A DNA stretch of 64,000 bases from Leeuwenhoekiella sp. MAR_2009_132 (GCF_000687915.1 NZ_JHZY01000002.1:310001-374000), one strand, 5' to 3'; positions 1 to 9,582 are shown, counted from the first letter of the stretch. The notes: generated from the letters alone by a model not told the origin. Numbers and translations are program-made.

Positions 1-1800
1 CTTCTCATCTGCAGTATGCTGTTGCTCAGTAGCTCCTGTAAAAAAGAAACCACTACTGAAGCATTAAAACGACGTATTGACTGGTCTGCAGCCCACAACT
101 TTTATTTAGAGAATATAACCCTATCCCTAAGCTATCTTGATAGTTTACAGACTGTGCAATCATCAGATATAAAAGCTAAAACCTATTTTATTAAGGCTCG
201 GGAAGCCTTTAAACAGGCAGAGCCTTTTGCGTCGTATTTAAGTCCCGAAGTGGGGCACCAGGCAAACGGTCCTGCATTACCCAGACTTACCGATGATACC
301 CAGAAAGTATTGCAGCCCATAGGCTTTCAAAAGTTAGAAGAATCTATTTACGAAGGTGGCGTAAGTGAAGCGCAATACACAGAAGAAGTGCAGCTTACAA
401 AAGGATTACTTTCGGTTTTAAAAGCGAGTATAGAAAAGCGCGATTTAAATGCGCAGCGGTTTTTTATTGCGACACACCAGCAGTTGATGCGAATTTTAAG
501 TTTTGGGATTACCGGTTTTGATACGCCTGTAAGCGAACTGGGATTAAATGAAACGCAGATTTCTTTAAACAGTCTTGTACAGGTGTATGAATTGAGTTTG
601 CAAAACACTGTACAGACCGTAGATGCTGAGCTCGATAAGAAGTTTAAAAACGAAGTAACGAGTGCCGTTGCTTTTATAGAAAAGAATAAAGATTTTGCAA
701 GCTTTGACCGCTATACGTTTTTACGGGATTACTTTAATCCCATTACCCGCAGTTGGGTTAGTATACGCCAGGTTTCTGATATCTGGGAACCTGTAAAAAA
801 TAAACCCTTCAATTTTGATGCGCCCACTTTTTTTGAAAGCGACGCGTTTAATGTAGATTTTTTTAGACAGGCAACAAATAATAATCCTACGCAGCAACAG
901 ATCGCTTTAGGAGCACGTTTATTTTTTGATAAAAAGGTTTCTAAAGGGGAGACTATGGCTTGTGCAACCTGCCACATACCCGAGAACGCGTATGCAGATG
1001 GTTTAAAACTCAACTTTTCTAATGCAGGTGCACTTTTAAAAAGAAATACCCCCACACTTATAAATTCAATTTTTCAGCAGGGGTTTTTCTGGGATGGTCG
1101 CGCCCCAGATATGATGTCTCAAATTTCGGGAGTGTTTACTAATGATGCCGAGTTTGATAGTGCGGTGCACGAGTTTTCAGAAGCTATTTTGAAAGATTCG
1201 TCTTATGTAGACGCTTTTAAGGAAGTTTTTGGCGATCGTAAATGGACGAATGATGAAGTAATTAAATCCCTTTCAGCATACATCTCTACCTTAAATTCTT
1301 TTGATTCTAAATTTGATAAAAATATGCGTGGGGAAGAAGACACATTCACTTCCGCAGAAAAACAGGGGATGAATTTGTTTATGGGAAAAGCGCTCTGTGC
1401 TACCTGCCACTTTATGCCGCTTACCGGCGGTACCGTACCGCCCTTTTTTACAGAAACCGAAAAAGAGGTTATAGGAGTTCCTAAAACTGCAGCAAATAAA
1501 ACTGTAGACTCAGATACCGGTTTTTATTTTATGTACGAAGAGCCTATACAATTTGGGATGTTTAAAACACCTACCGTGCGTAATGCGGCAGTAACGGCAC
1601 CTTATATGCATAACGGAGTATATGAAACGCTCGCACAGGTTATGGATTTTTACAATAAAGGAGGGGGAGCCGGTCTTGGGTTTGACCTACCACACCAGAC
1701 TTTACCTTTTGATAATTTACAGTTAACCGAAGACGAAATGCAATCGCTGGTTGCTTTTGTAGAAACATTAACCGCAATACCTATTCTTCAAAAAGAGTAG
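1..1800 (+). CDS. Di-haem cytochrome c peroxidase lipoprotein (5' end outside window)
   Basis: Periplasmic di-haem peroxidase of the CcpA/MauG type, which reduces hydrogen peroxide with electrons from small redox carriers. Two CxxCH haem sites are visible: CATCH near residues 316-320 and CATCH near 461-465, counted from the ATG at base 16. A PYMHNG motif near residue 531 supplies the usual distal methionine. The frame is open from base 1 through the ATG at 16, and a lipobox-like LLLSSSC follows at once. The true start and most of the signal peptide therefore probably lie upstream of the window. About 280 residues before the first haem have no recognisable motif, making the protein nearly twice the length of classical CcpA. 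Family call is firm; substrate and N-terminal function are not. Confidence 0.9.
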   Translation, partial: LLICSMLLLSSSCKKETTTEALKRRIDWSAAHNFYLENITLSLSYLDSLQTVQSSDIKAKTYFIKAREAFKQAEPFASYLSPEVGHQANGPALPRLTDDTQKVLQPIGFQKLEESIYEGGVSEAQYTEEVQLTKGLLSVLKASIEKRDLNAQRFFIATHQQLMRILSFGITGFDTPVSELGLNETQISLNSLVQVYELSLQNTVQTVDAELDKKFKNEVTSAVAFIEKNKDFASFDRYTFLRDYFNPITRSWVSIRQVSDIWEPVKNKPFNFDAPTFFESDAFNVDFFRQATNNNPTQQQIALGARLFFDKKVSKGETMACATCHIPENAYADGLKLNFSNAGALLKRNTPTLINSIFQQGFFWDGRAPDMMSQISGVFTNDAEFDSAVHEFSEAILKDSSYVDAFKEVFGDRKWTNDEVIKSLSAYISTLNSFDSKFDKNMRGEEDTFTSAEKQGMNLFMGKALCATCHFMPLTGGTVPPFFTETEKEVIGVPKTAANKTVDSDTGFYFMYEEPIQFGMFKTPTVRNAAVTAPYMHNGVYETLAQVMDFYNKGGGAGLGFDLPHQTLPFDNLQLTEDEMQSLVAFVETLTAIPILQKE

Positions 1801-1855
1801 TCTAAACCCATTTAAAAATTCGTAAAATTTAGCAGCAACTTAACAGGTTGCTGTT

Positions 1856-1863
1856 TAACTTTG
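1856..1863 (+). promoter_or_regulatory. Bacteroidota -7 box
   Basis: TAACTTTG matches the flavobacterial -7 consensus TAnnTTTG and ends 8 bases before the ATG at 1872, implying a very short leader. No good TTG was found at the expected spacing, so the call rests on the -7 box alone. Confidence 0.4.
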
Positions 1864-1871
1864 TACCCATA

Positions 1872-2240
1872 ATGAAAACATTTTTGAAAACCATTTTTAT
1901 CACCATGTTGCTGTTTTGTACAGCACAGGCGAGTTATGGGTTTTCAGTAGATGATGATTCTACCATTACGGTACCGGCAGACAAACACCGTGCTCAGCTT
2001 ACAAATAACAATGATCAGGCGCTGGTTATTGAGCATATTGTTTTAGGTATTCCTGAAATTGCTTCCCGCACTCAGGAAGAGTCTTTAACCGAAAATTTTC
2101 CCTTACCCGGGTTAACTCTAGAGGTTGCAAATACAGCTTCAGAAAATGACGTTGATCGCGATTACTTAAACTACGCTATCACCATTTGTCCTGCGTTGAG
2201 CGGACTGGTGATGATATTTCCTTTTCATCTTTTTCCCTAG
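1872..2240 (+). CDS. Small exported protein of unknown function
   Basis: A 122-residue protein not assigned to any family. Residues 1-24 form a clear signal peptide (MKTFLKTIFITMLLFCTAQA, then SYGF), so the mature product of about 98 residues is periplasmic or secreted. The C-terminus is hydrophobic (GLVMIFPFHLFP). A TTG at 1848 would add eight residues ahead of the signal peptide; the ATG at 1872 fits both the signal peptide and the nearby TAACTTTG box. It follows the cytochrome peroxidase by about 70 bases on the same strand but seems to have its own promoter. No function can be inferred. Confidence 0.7.
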   Translation: MKTFLKTIFITMLLFCTAQASYGFSVDDDSTITVPADKHRAQLTNNNDQALVIEHIVLGIPEIASRTQEESLTENFPLPGLTLEVANTASENDVDRDYLNYAITICPALSGLVMIFPFHLFP

Positions 2241-2345
2241 TATTTAACTGCTTATTAGAATTTGTGAGTGTCCCTAATGGGTATGACTCCAACACCTGAT
2301 GCTTTGCATCAAAAAATTCCTATAAAAACAGTTTAAATAGTAAGT

Positions 2346-2852
2346 ATGAAAGTAGATATGATTTTAGTTTTTGCCATTGTAGTTGGCCTGGTAGCAGTTC
2401 CTTATGCATTGTTTATAATTTTTGGGTCAGGAAATTCAAAGAAAGTTGCCAATCAAATTAAAGAGGAATCTAAACAACACAACCTAAATATTAACCAGCA
2501 GGAAAAATGGTCGTCTCGCCATATTGCTTTAGACAGTGTAGCTAACAAGTTGCTTTTTGCAAGAACCGAAAACAAAGAGTTAATTTTTAAGTACGTAGAT
2601 TTAAATAGCATTAGTCGGGTTGCGATACTTGAGCACGTAGAGTCTAAACGTATAGACGGAAAAACCCACAGTACATTAGAAAAGCTTTCTTTAGAATTTA
2701 TTTCTGCAGAACACGCGCAGCCGGTTGTTTTAAATTTTTACAATTCTGAAACAGACGCAACTCAAAATTATGAGGTTGCTCGTGCTACAAAATGGAAAAC
2801 CTTAATTGAAAACCAATTAAATCTGGGCTTAAAAAAAGCCAAAGCAGCCTAA
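2346..2852 (+). CDS. Single-pass membrane-anchored protein, unknown function
   Basis: A 168-residue protein with one N-terminal transmembrane helix (about residues 5-27, VFAIVVGLVAVPYALFIIF) and a soluble domain that starts with a lysine-rich stretch. The soluble part looks mixed alpha/beta and has no cysteines or catalytic motif that I recognise. It sits about 100 bases behind the small exported protein and is closed by a strong terminator at 2877-2912. Conserved in type with many flavobacterial hypothetical membrane proteins, but no name is justified. Confidence 0.7.
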   Translation: MKVDMILVFAIVVGLVAVPYALFIIFGSGNSKKVANQIKEESKQHNLNINQQEKWSSRHIALDSVANKLLFARTENKELIFKYVDLNSISRVAILEHVESKRIDGKTHSTLEKLSLEFISAEHAQPVVLNFYNSETDATQNYEVARATKWKTLIENQLNLGLKKAKAA

Positions 2853-2876
2853 TACAAAATAAGTTTGGTTAGTGAG

Positions 2877-2912
2877 AAAAGCCCTGAGCGTTTGAATGCT
2901 CAGGGCTTTTTT
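2877..2912. terminator. Rho-independent terminator (probably bidirectional)
   Basis: A nine-base perfect stem, GCCCTGAGC (2881-2889) with GCTCAGGGC (2898-2906), is flanked by an A-run on the left and a T-run on the right. It lies between the convergent genes ending at 2852 and 2933 and can serve both. Confidence 0.9.
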
Positions 2913-2932
2913 AATGGTTTTATGTAGAACTT

Positions 2933-3322
2933 TTATTTATCGAGTCTGTTTTTGACGTATTCGATCTCAGTTTTGCCGTGAGGTTTAGCATTACCGTCTT
3001 CATCAAGACCTACCATAACAATTTTGTCAATTGTGATTATAGTTTCACGGGTCATTTTATTACGCACTTCGCATTTAAGCGTAATGGATGCAGTACCAAA
3101 TTTTAACGGTTCGAGACCTATCTCAATGATATCTCCCTCGCGGGCACTCGCTTTGAAATCTATTTCACTAATATACTTCGTTACCGTACGCGGATTCTCT
3201 AATTGAATGATGGCATACAAAGCAGCTTCTTCATCAATCCATTCTAAAAGTCTGCCTCCAAAAAGGGAGCGATTGGGGTTTAAATCCTGAGGTTTGATCC
3301 ATTTACGGGTGTGGAAATTCAT
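2933..3322 (-). CDS. Acyl-CoA thioesterase, hotdog fold (YciA-like)
   Basis: A 129-residue single hotdog domain of the acyl-CoA thioesterase family, which hydrolyses acyl-CoA to free acid and CoA in the cytoplasm. The N-terminal signature NPNRSLFGGRLLEWIDEEAALYA corresponds to the family block of a GG turn followed by the central hotdog helix with its acidic catalytic residue. A second conserved strand reads ASAREGDIIEIGLEPLKFGTASITL. Length is typical of single-domain members. Monocistronic: convergent with the upstream pair and separated from sbcC by about 125 bases. Chain-length preference cannot be read from the sequence. Confidence 0.82.
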   Translation of the reverse strand: MNFHTRKWIKPQDLNPNRSLFGGRLLEWIDEEAALYAIIQLENPRTVTKYISEIDFKASAREGDIIEIGLEPLKFGTASITLKCEVRNKMTRETIITIDKIVMVGLDEDGNAKPHGKTEIEYVKNRLDK

Positions 3323-3447
3323 ATTTAATAATTTTCAGATTCACCAATAAAACTAAGGAAAATCAAGCTTTTAAAGCGAAATTGAGGCTTGTAATCACTT
3401 ATAGTATCATAATCAATTTAGATGCATTTCTAAACGCAAGTCAGATT

Positions 3448-6400
3448 TTAAACCACCGTCAACGAACTGTATCCCTGTCCGTTTTGAGTGAGTTGTATTT
3501 GTGTAGCGATGCGTTCTTTTAAACTGTCTACGTGACTGATGACACCAATCATCTTAGACGATTCGGCCTGTAACACATCAAGCGTATCTAAAGTCTGATC
3601 TAAAGTTTCGGGATCGAGCGTTCCAAACCCTTCATCAATAAACAAACTATTGATTTCTATATTCCGCGAAGCGAGATCAGATAAGGCTAAAGCCAGTGCC
3701 AAACTTAAAATAAACGTTTCTCCACCGCTCAATGTTTTAATTGAACGGCGTTGACCGCCCATATGCTCGTCTATCGCCACCAGACTATCGTCTTCATCGC
3801 CTGTGGGTTGATCTATGCGGTAACGGTCTGTTAATTGAACCAGGCGCTTGTTTGCCAACTGTAATAGCTGTGCCAGCGTTAGGTCCTGTGCAAAATCATT
3901 GAACTTATTCCCGGTAGCATCCCCGATGAGGTCAAACAGTACCTGCCAATGTTTTGATTGTTCCAGCTCGATTTCTATCTGATTGCGCAATTGGGCGATG
4001 AACTCCAGGTTTTGTTTTTGATTTTTAAGAATTCGGGAGAGTTCATTCCCGGTATTTTCATTGATCGTTAGGGCTTCGTTTTTTTGAGCTTGCTCCTCCT
4101 GAAGTTTTTCTAAAGAAACGGTACCAGTAGTTTCTTTTAAAATCTTGATTTCATCGGAGAGTTTTCGTTGCAAGGTTTTAAGACGCACCAAACTACTTTG
4201 CAACTGTTGCAATTCGCTCGTCCAGGTTTGTGCTACCGAAGCGTTCAAACGTTGCTCCAGGGCTTTTTCTATGGAAACATAGCCTTTCTCCTGCAAGTTG
4301 CCGAGTAAGGAAGTGGTAAGAGTTTTTAGACGCTCTGTGATTTCTGCAGAAGTTTGTTGCGCAATTTTCAAGAGCTGCTGCTGCTGGCTTATGCTTTGTT
4401 CATTACGATTCCAGGTGGTTTCAATAATACTGATTTGACTTTCGAAATTCGGGATTTCACCAGAATAGAGCCGTTGTATTGCAGCCGTATTCTTTTTACC
4501 CTGATCAATAAGTGTATTCAGAGTTTCAATTTGTTCTTTTAAAGTTTGAAGCAGGGTAAACTCATCTTGTAGTTTTTTGGCAAGAGCTAAATCGTTTACC
4601 TGCTTTTCTAAACGCGTCTCCTGGGCTGAAAACGAATAGTTTTCTTCCACATCGTACATTCCTTTAAAACGAGCATCAAATTCACGTTGAGCGGTTTCCA
4701 ATTGGGTGTTTAATTCTTCGATTTGCCGATTCAAAACCGAAGTTTGCTGGGTAAACTGTTTTAGTTCTGCTTGTTTTTCAATGTGTTCTTTTTGCAAGAT
4801 TTTAAGCTCCTGCTCAAGATGTTCTACAGCAGATTTCAGTCCGTTTTCCTGCTCCGGAAGGTGTGTAGCAAATGGATGTTCTAAAGAGCCACACAAGGGA
4901 CATGGAACATCCGGCTTGAGTTCGTTACGGTAATCGTCGAGCTGTTTTTGAAGGTTTTCAACTTCCAGCGTTTTTTGCCTGGCAACCAGTTGAGCATCCT
5001 TGAGCTCTAGTTGCTGTGTAATTTTTTCAATCGTTTCCGGTAATCCTTTTTGTTGGCTAGTGATAGTTTCTAGTTCTGCCGTTTTTTTAGTGCATTCGGT
5101 TTTTAGATTGCTAAGCTGAATGTTTGCTTTTTCTGCAAGTCGCAGTTGGCGTAGTTGTTCCTGAGTAGCCGTTTGCAGGGTTTCTATGGAATGCTTTTGA
5201 AAATCAAATTGCTCGGCTATGTTTTTGTAGTGTGTATTTTTAAGCGCTTGCTTCTCGTTGAGTTCGCTCTGAAAGGCTTCTGTTTTAGAAGCTTTTGCAA
5301 TAAAATTTAAAGGGACCGCGACGCTGTCGATGTGCTTTACACTGTTAGTATATGTAGCACCAATGGTACTGCGTTCTGCGATGAGTTGACGCACTTCACG
5401 TTTATAATTTTCCAGCTTTTCAGCGAAATTGGCTGGTGAAACTTCTAACCTAAAACTTGTAGCAATTTCTTGCTTTAGTGTTTCGCGTTCGGTAGTTGCA
5501 TGCTGTATGGCTTCAGTCGCAGCAGTGATTTCTTTAGCTTTTTCTGCTGCTTTTTCGCGAAGCGTTAACCAGCGGTTCAATTCTTCAGCAAACAGTTGTA
5601 GTTCCAGATGGCGTCTAAGCCTACCGCCTTTTTCCTCTTCAAATTTCTGATGCTGTTTTTCCGCTTCGCGTAATTGTTTTTGAGTTTTAAAGTGTTCGTT
5701 TTCCTGTTTTTCCAGTTCGGTTTTTAACTTGATTTCGTTGCTTAGGGCATCAAGCTCTTTCTTTAATTTTGTCCGTTCTGACGCTATTTTTTCAGCTTCC
5801 TGTTGCTTTTCAGCATAAACAGTTTCCTCAATTAATTGCTCTTTGAAGGTTTCTATTTTGGCCCGTTTCAAGTCTAATTCTTTGGCCCGCTCTTTATGTT
5901 TTAGATACACTTCCATACCTATTCTTCGGTAGATTTCGGTACCAGTTATTTTTTCTAAAAGAGCGCCACGTTCTTTTTTCGGCACCTGTAAAAATTTGGC
6001 AAATTCGCCCTGTGCCAATACCACACTTTTGATAAACTGATCGTAATTCAAACCGATTAATTCTTCATTTTTTGCCGGAACATCAGACTTTTTCAGATCG
6101 AGAATAGCTTCGGTTTCCACATTAGAAATTTCCATATGGTAGTCTCGTAAATTGCCGTTACGGTTGGTAGATATAGACCAGGTAGAAGCAAACACTCCTT
6201 CTTTACACCGGTAGGTAATTTGTGCATAAGCTTCGGTTTGGTTGCGGGTTAAAATCGCTCCTTTTTTAAGAATTTCGCCCGTACTCATCTTGCCCAGTCT
6301 TGGCACATGATTAAATAACGCCAGAGAAATCACATCAAGAATCGTTGTTTTTCCGCTACCGGTAGGGCCGGTAATCGCAAATAAACTGTTCTGCAAAAAA

Positions 6401-6480
6401 GGTTCTTTAGTGAAATCGATATGATGCTCACCGCGAAGAGAGTTGATATTTTGAAAGTCTATTTTTAATATTTTCATCAA
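3448..6480 (-). CDS. sbcC: SbcC/Rad50-type exonuclease ATPase subunit
   Basis: The ATPase arm of the SbcCD (Rad50/Mre11-like) nuclease, which opens hairpins and processes double-strand breaks. Walker A GPTGSGKTT is at residues 38-46. Long coiled coils occupy about 190-500 and 560-860. A zinc-hook CPLC lies near residue 526. The ABC signature LSGGE is near 915, followed by Walker B with FIDEGFGTLD. At 1010 residues it is the usual length. The start could be either of two adjacent ATG codons. It is 58 bases downstream of sbcD on the same strand, the classical order, so the two almost surely form an operon. Confidence 0.95.
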   Translation of the reverse strand: MMKILKIDFQNINSLRGEHHIDFTKEPFLQNSLFAITGPTGSGKTTILDVISLALFNHVPRLGKMSTGEILKKGAILTRNQTEAYAQITYRCKEGVFASTWSISTNRNGNLRDYHMEISNVETEAILDLKKSDVPAKNEELIGLNYDQFIKSVVLAQGEFAKFLQVPKKERGALLEKITGTEIYRRIGMEVYLKHKERAKELDLKRAKIETFKEQLIEETVYAEKQQEAEKIASERTKLKKELDALSNEIKLKTELEKQENEHFKTQKQLREAEKQHQKFEEEKGGRLRRHLELQLFAEELNRWLTLREKAAEKAKEITAATEAIQHATTERETLKQEIATSFRLEVSPANFAEKLENYKREVRQLIAERSTIGATYTNSVKHIDSVAVPLNFIAKASKTEAFQSELNEKQALKNTHYKNIAEQFDFQKHSIETLQTATQEQLRQLRLAEKANIQLSNLKTECTKKTAELETITSQQKGLPETIEKITQQLELKDAQLVARQKTLEVENLQKQLDDYRNELKPDVPCPLCGSLEHPFATHLPEQENGLKSAVEHLEQELKILQKEHIEKQAELKQFTQQTSVLNRQIEELNTQLETAQREFDARFKGMYDVEENYSFSAQETRLEKQVNDLALAKKLQDEFTLLQTLKEQIETLNTLIDQGKKNTAAIQRLYSGEIPNFESQISIIETTWNRNEQSISQQQQLLKIAQQTSAEITERLKTLTTSLLGNLQEKGYVSIEKALEQRLNASVAQTWTSELQQLQSSLVRLKTLQRKLSDEIKILKETTGTVSLEKLQEEQAQKNEALTINENTGNELSRILKNQKQNLEFIAQLRNQIEIELEQSKHWQVLFDLIGDATGNKFNDFAQDLTLAQLLQLANKRLVQLTDRYRIDQPTGDEDDSLVAIDEHMGGQRRSIKTLSGGETFILSLALALALSDLASRNIEINSLFIDEGFGTLDPETLDQTLDTLDVLQAESSKMIGVISHVDSLKERIATQIQLTQNGQGYSSLTVV

Positions 6481-6538
6481 TTAAAAATTGAAAGTGACCT
6501 GAGGTCTGTAGTGTTTTTGTTTGAATGGCAAAGTGCCC

Positions 6539-7756
6539 TTATGCGTGATCTAACGTATGTATTTGCTCAACAATCTCCTGAAAGGCCTGCGTTACCTGTG
6601 CTTTAGTTTCGGCATCATAACTGTGTTGCTCCAGCATTTTTTCAAAAACCTCCTGAGGTTTTAAATCTTCGAGATGTTGATGCGTGGCAAAAAGTTGCCC
6701 CGTTTCTTTTAGTCGGTTTTTAAAGGTAGCACGGTGTTTTACAATCTCGAGTTGAGGTTCTTCAAACGAAGTCACCAGGTCATCCAGTTGGTTGATGAGG
6801 TTGGCATCAAAATTTTCTTCCAGAAGTTCGACTTCGATGAGATTAATTAAGTCGCCCTCAGCGGTTAAGTTGCTGAGTTTGGCTTTGATTTCGTCTAAAG
6901 ATCCGCTTACTTTATTCAATTTCCGAAACGCAGGAATGCCAATACTTGTGGGTCCAAAACCGGTTGCAGTATCTAAAACCAGCACGCGTTTTTCATCTTT
7001 GCGCTCGCTAAACGAAAGCGGAAGTGGAGACCCGCTGTAAAAAGTAGGAATCGCTGCCGTTACACGCTGTGGTTTGTGAATGTGACCCAAGGCTACGTAA
7101 CTGAAATAATCCCCAAACTGACTCGCCTGAAAGGCCGCCTGATTGCCAATTTGTATATCGCGCTCGCTGTCTGAACTCTCAATACCTGCTGCATACAAAT
7201 GTCCCATTGCTACCGCGGGTAGACCGGGAAAATTTTGTTTACAAAGTACTTCTGCCTGTGTAAATGTAGCTTCAATACCTTTACGAATAGCCTCAATACG
7301 GTTGTCATACACAACACCTTCTTCAGCAGAACGAATGTCACTGTCTCGTAAAAATGGAATTGCCGCCACCACGAGTTCGAGTTCACCTTGCTTATTATTA
7401 ACCGGAATCAAACAATCTGATAGTTCCTGAGGCATCCCGCCGATAATATGCACATTAAGCGCTTCCAGAATTTCACGAGGTGCATCGAGCATACTGGGCG
7501 AATCGTGATTGCCGCCGGTGATGATGATCTTGCAGTTAAGCTGACTTAGTTTTTTAAGCGCCAGATAATACTGCCGGCGCGCCTCTGCAGACGGATTTGC
7601 CAAATCAAACACATCGCCTGAAATCAACAACAGTTCTATTTTTTCATCACGCATAATACCTGTGAGCCAGTTTATAAACAGCTCAAAATCTGCGTGTAAA
7701 TAGTGCTTGTGTAGTTTTTTACCGATATGCCAATCGGCAGTATGCAAAATTTTCAT
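6539..7756 (-). CDS. sbcD: SbcD/Mre11-type exonuclease nuclease subunit
   Basis: The metallophosphoesterase nuclease partner of SbcC. All phosphoesterase motifs are visible: HTADWHIG at the N-terminus, SGDVFD near residue 46, GGNHDS near 82, a mid-protein GHLYAAG and GHIHKP near 225. These residues bind two manganese ions. The remaining C-terminal part is the capping and SbcC-binding region. At 405 residues it matches family length. It is first of the two-gene sbcDC unit read on the minus strand. Confidence 0.95.
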   Translation of the reverse strand: MKILHTADWHIGKKLHKHYLHADFELFINWLTGIMRDEKIELLLISGDVFDLANPSAEARRQYYLALKKLSQLNCKIIITGGNHDSPSMLDAPREILEALNVHIIGGMPQELSDCLIPVNNKQGELELVVAAIPFLRDSDIRSAEEGVVYDNRIEAIRKGIEATFTQAEVLCKQNFPGLPAVAMGHLYAAGIESSDSERDIQIGNQAAFQASQFGDYFSYVALGHIHKPQRVTAAIPTFYSGSPLPLSFSERKDEKRVLVLDTATGFGPTSIGIPAFRKLNKVSGSLDEIKAKLSNLTAEGDLINLIEVELLEENFDANLINQLDDLVTSFEEPQLEIVKHRATFKNRLKETGQLFATHQHLEDLKPQEVFEKMLEQHSYDAETKAQVTQAFQEIVEQIHTLDHA

Positions 7757-7989
7757 GATTCTGACTTTTGTAACGTAGGAGGAAAGTCGAAGTTACGAAA
7801 ATTAGAAAGTTGCAACGGCTATAAACAAACTAAAGAAGGGAAATCTTAATCCTCAAATTTAGTATTTGAAGGGTAGAGCTTTATGAAACCAAAAAAATTA
7901 CTTTAGAAATAGGAGGCCGAAGTAAATAAAATCTAACAAGATAAGAAGGTACATTAAATCTCATCTTATTAGATTTTTAAAGAGGAGCA

Positions 7990-8580
7990 TTAATTGAAAT
8001 GCTGTAGTAAAAACGCATTATAATTTTCTAATTCTTTAGGAACGTCTGCATTTTTCTCCATATCGTGAAAGTGATGTGTGTCTAACAATTGCATACCGGT
8101 AAATGCATTCATTTTATGAAAACCAAATAAGGCACCATCATCTACACTACGTTGATTAAAAAACTCATTCTCTAGTGTAAACGCAGCTTTAGGAGCATTC
8201 CAGCTAGTGGTTAAAATATAGCGTTTTCCGTGTAGTAAGCCTCCAGTTCCATAATTAATATCCGGGTTTTTGCGGCTCCTTCCATCACTGTTGTAGATAC
8301 CATTTTGATGCCCCTCTGTAAAAACAATGTCAATGTATTCTTTAAAGCCAAAGGGAATCTGGAACCACCAGATTGGAGTATGATAGATTATAATATCTGC
8401 CCATTTGTATTTCTCAACTTCTTCTTTAGGATCATAATTAGATCCTACCTGAGTAGTTTTTAGGGCAAAATCTTCGCGATCCTGAAAGAATGATTTTGTA
8501 TTGTCAAAGAGCGTTTGATTAAACTTTCCGCCAGAATGAGCGAAAGGATGACTCCCGTTAATAATAAATATGTTTTTCAT
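7990..8580 (-). CDS. NAD(P)H-dependent quinone oxidoreductase, MdaB-like flavodoxin fold
   Basis: A 196-residue flavodoxin-fold protein of the MdaB/NQO family, which uses FAD to reduce quinones by two electrons. The N-terminus KNIFIINGSHPFAHSGGKFNQTL is the flavin phosphate-binding loop. WADIIIYHTPIWWFQIPFGFKEYID is the second conserved block, and YILTTSWNAP follows. The longer frame to 8640 would add 20 residues running into the regulator promoter; the ATG at 8578-8580 gives the conserved N-terminus and is preferred. It is divergently transcribed from a LysR regulator across 90 bases holding a 22-bp palindrome, the standard layout for a LysR-controlled quinone stress gene. The inducer is unknown. 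Confidence 0.88.
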   Translation of the reverse strand: MKNIFIINGSHPFAHSGGKFNQTLFDNTKSFFQDREDFALKTTQVGSNYDPKEEVEKYKWADIIIYHTPIWWFQIPFGFKEYIDIVFTEGHQNGIYNSDGRSRKNPDINYGTGGLLHGKRYILTTSWNAPKAAFTLENEFFNQRSVDDGALFGFHKMNAFTGMQLLDTHHFHDMEKNADVPKELENYNAFLLQHFN

Positions 8581-8600
8581 TACTTGTATTTTATTTATGC

Positions 8601-8652
8601 CAAAATTAGGAAGCGTTCTTGTATTTATAAAATAATACAAATCATACCTTTG
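8601..8652. promoter_or_regulatory. Divergent promoter and LysR operator
   Basis: For the LysR gene: TTG at 8619-8621 and TACCTTTG at 8645-8652, spaced 23 bases, form a Bacteroidota promoter. For the oxidoreductase: TAATTTTG on the minus strand at 8601-8608, without a convincing -33. TTGTATT (8619-8625) and AATACAA (8634-8640) form an inverted repeat with an 8-base spacer that overlaps the regulator -33 element. A further TTGTATT lies at 8584-8590. Together they fit a LysR binding region (TTGTATT-N8-AATACAA), with negative autoregulation likely. Confidence 0.65.
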
Positions 8653-8670
8653 TATTATAATATTAATAGT

Positions 8671-9582
8671 ATGGTAAATTTAGAATGGTATAGAACATTT
8701 AAAGCGATTTATGATCACGGCACCCTTACAAAGGCTTCTGTGGCCCTATATTCATCGCAACCTGGAGTAAGTGTTCATTTAAATGCACTAGAATCTTATG
8801 TAGGAAGAAAGTTGTTTGAGCGTACTTCTCGTAAAATGATTCCTACGGAAGAAGGGAAGTTTCTATACGAGTTTATACAAGAATCTCTTAGTAAACTTGA
8901 AACGGCAGAGCAGCATTTTAAAAAAACAACACAAGAGAAAAATCCTTCATTAAACATAGGGATGTGTTCAGAAACCTTTCAGCTTATAATTGAGCCAGAA
9001 CTAGCTACACTCGATTTTGATCTGGTAGCGAGATTTGGTGCCCATAAAGACCTTATTAAAGATCTAAATAATGGTATTCTTGACCTCGTTATAACTCCTA
9101 ATGAGCAAACTGATAAAAAATCACCAGTAACCTACACAGCGTTTTCAAAAGAAAAAATCATTCTTGTCGCAGGAAGTAAAACTGATATTAGACCCATTGA
9201 AAATCTTTTAAGAAGTCAGGATTTAAAAGGGCTTGAAGAGGTTCTTCAAAATTATAGTTGGTACAGCTCTTCTAATGAAATGGAACATTTTAGAAGATTT
9301 TGGTATGATAATTTTAAACAGAATGCCTCCTTTAAGCCAAACTATATATTGCCAAGTATCACTTCAATCATACGAAGCATCAGCAATAAAGACGGTCTCG
9401 CCATTGTGCCTGACTTTCTATGTGAAGAAGCTATAACCAATGAGGAAATTAAAGTGGTATGGGAAGGAACCAAAAAAACAGAAAACACCTTATACTTTGC
9501 TTCAAGAACCGATTTAAAATTTAAAAAAGAATTAGCGGTTATTCAAGACATTTTTAAATCTAAAATGAAAAAGATTTCCTAA
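8671..9582 (+). CDS. LysR-family transcriptional regulator
   Basis: A 303-residue LysR protein. The N-terminal helix-turn-helix reads YRTFKAIYDHGTLTKASVALYSSQPGVSVHLNALESYVGRKLFERTSRKM, matching the family block in which an HTH is followed by L-x-RxLF. Residues from about 90 form the two-lobed effector domain. The frame extends further upstream, but the ATG at 8671 begins exactly at the conserved motif and follows a TACCTTTG box by 18 bases. Its likely target is the divergent oxidoreductase. The stop codon is directly followed by the remnant of an unrelated esterase gene, which suggests that the pair arrived by insertion. Confidence 0.9.
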   Translation: MVNLEWYRTFKAIYDHGTLTKASVALYSSQPGVSVHLNALESYVGRKLFERTSRKMIPTEEGKFLYEFIQESLSKLETAEQHFKKTTQEKNPSLNIGMCSETFQLIIEPELATLDFDLVARFGAHKDLIKDLNNGILDLVITPNEQTDKKSPVTYTAFSKEKIILVAGSKTDIRPIENLLRSQDLKGLEEVLQNYSWYSSSNEMEHFRRFWYDNFKQNASFKPNYILPSITSIIRSISNKDGLAIVPDFLCEEAITNEEIKVVWEGTKKTENTLYFASRTDLKFKKELAVIQDIFKSKMKKIS

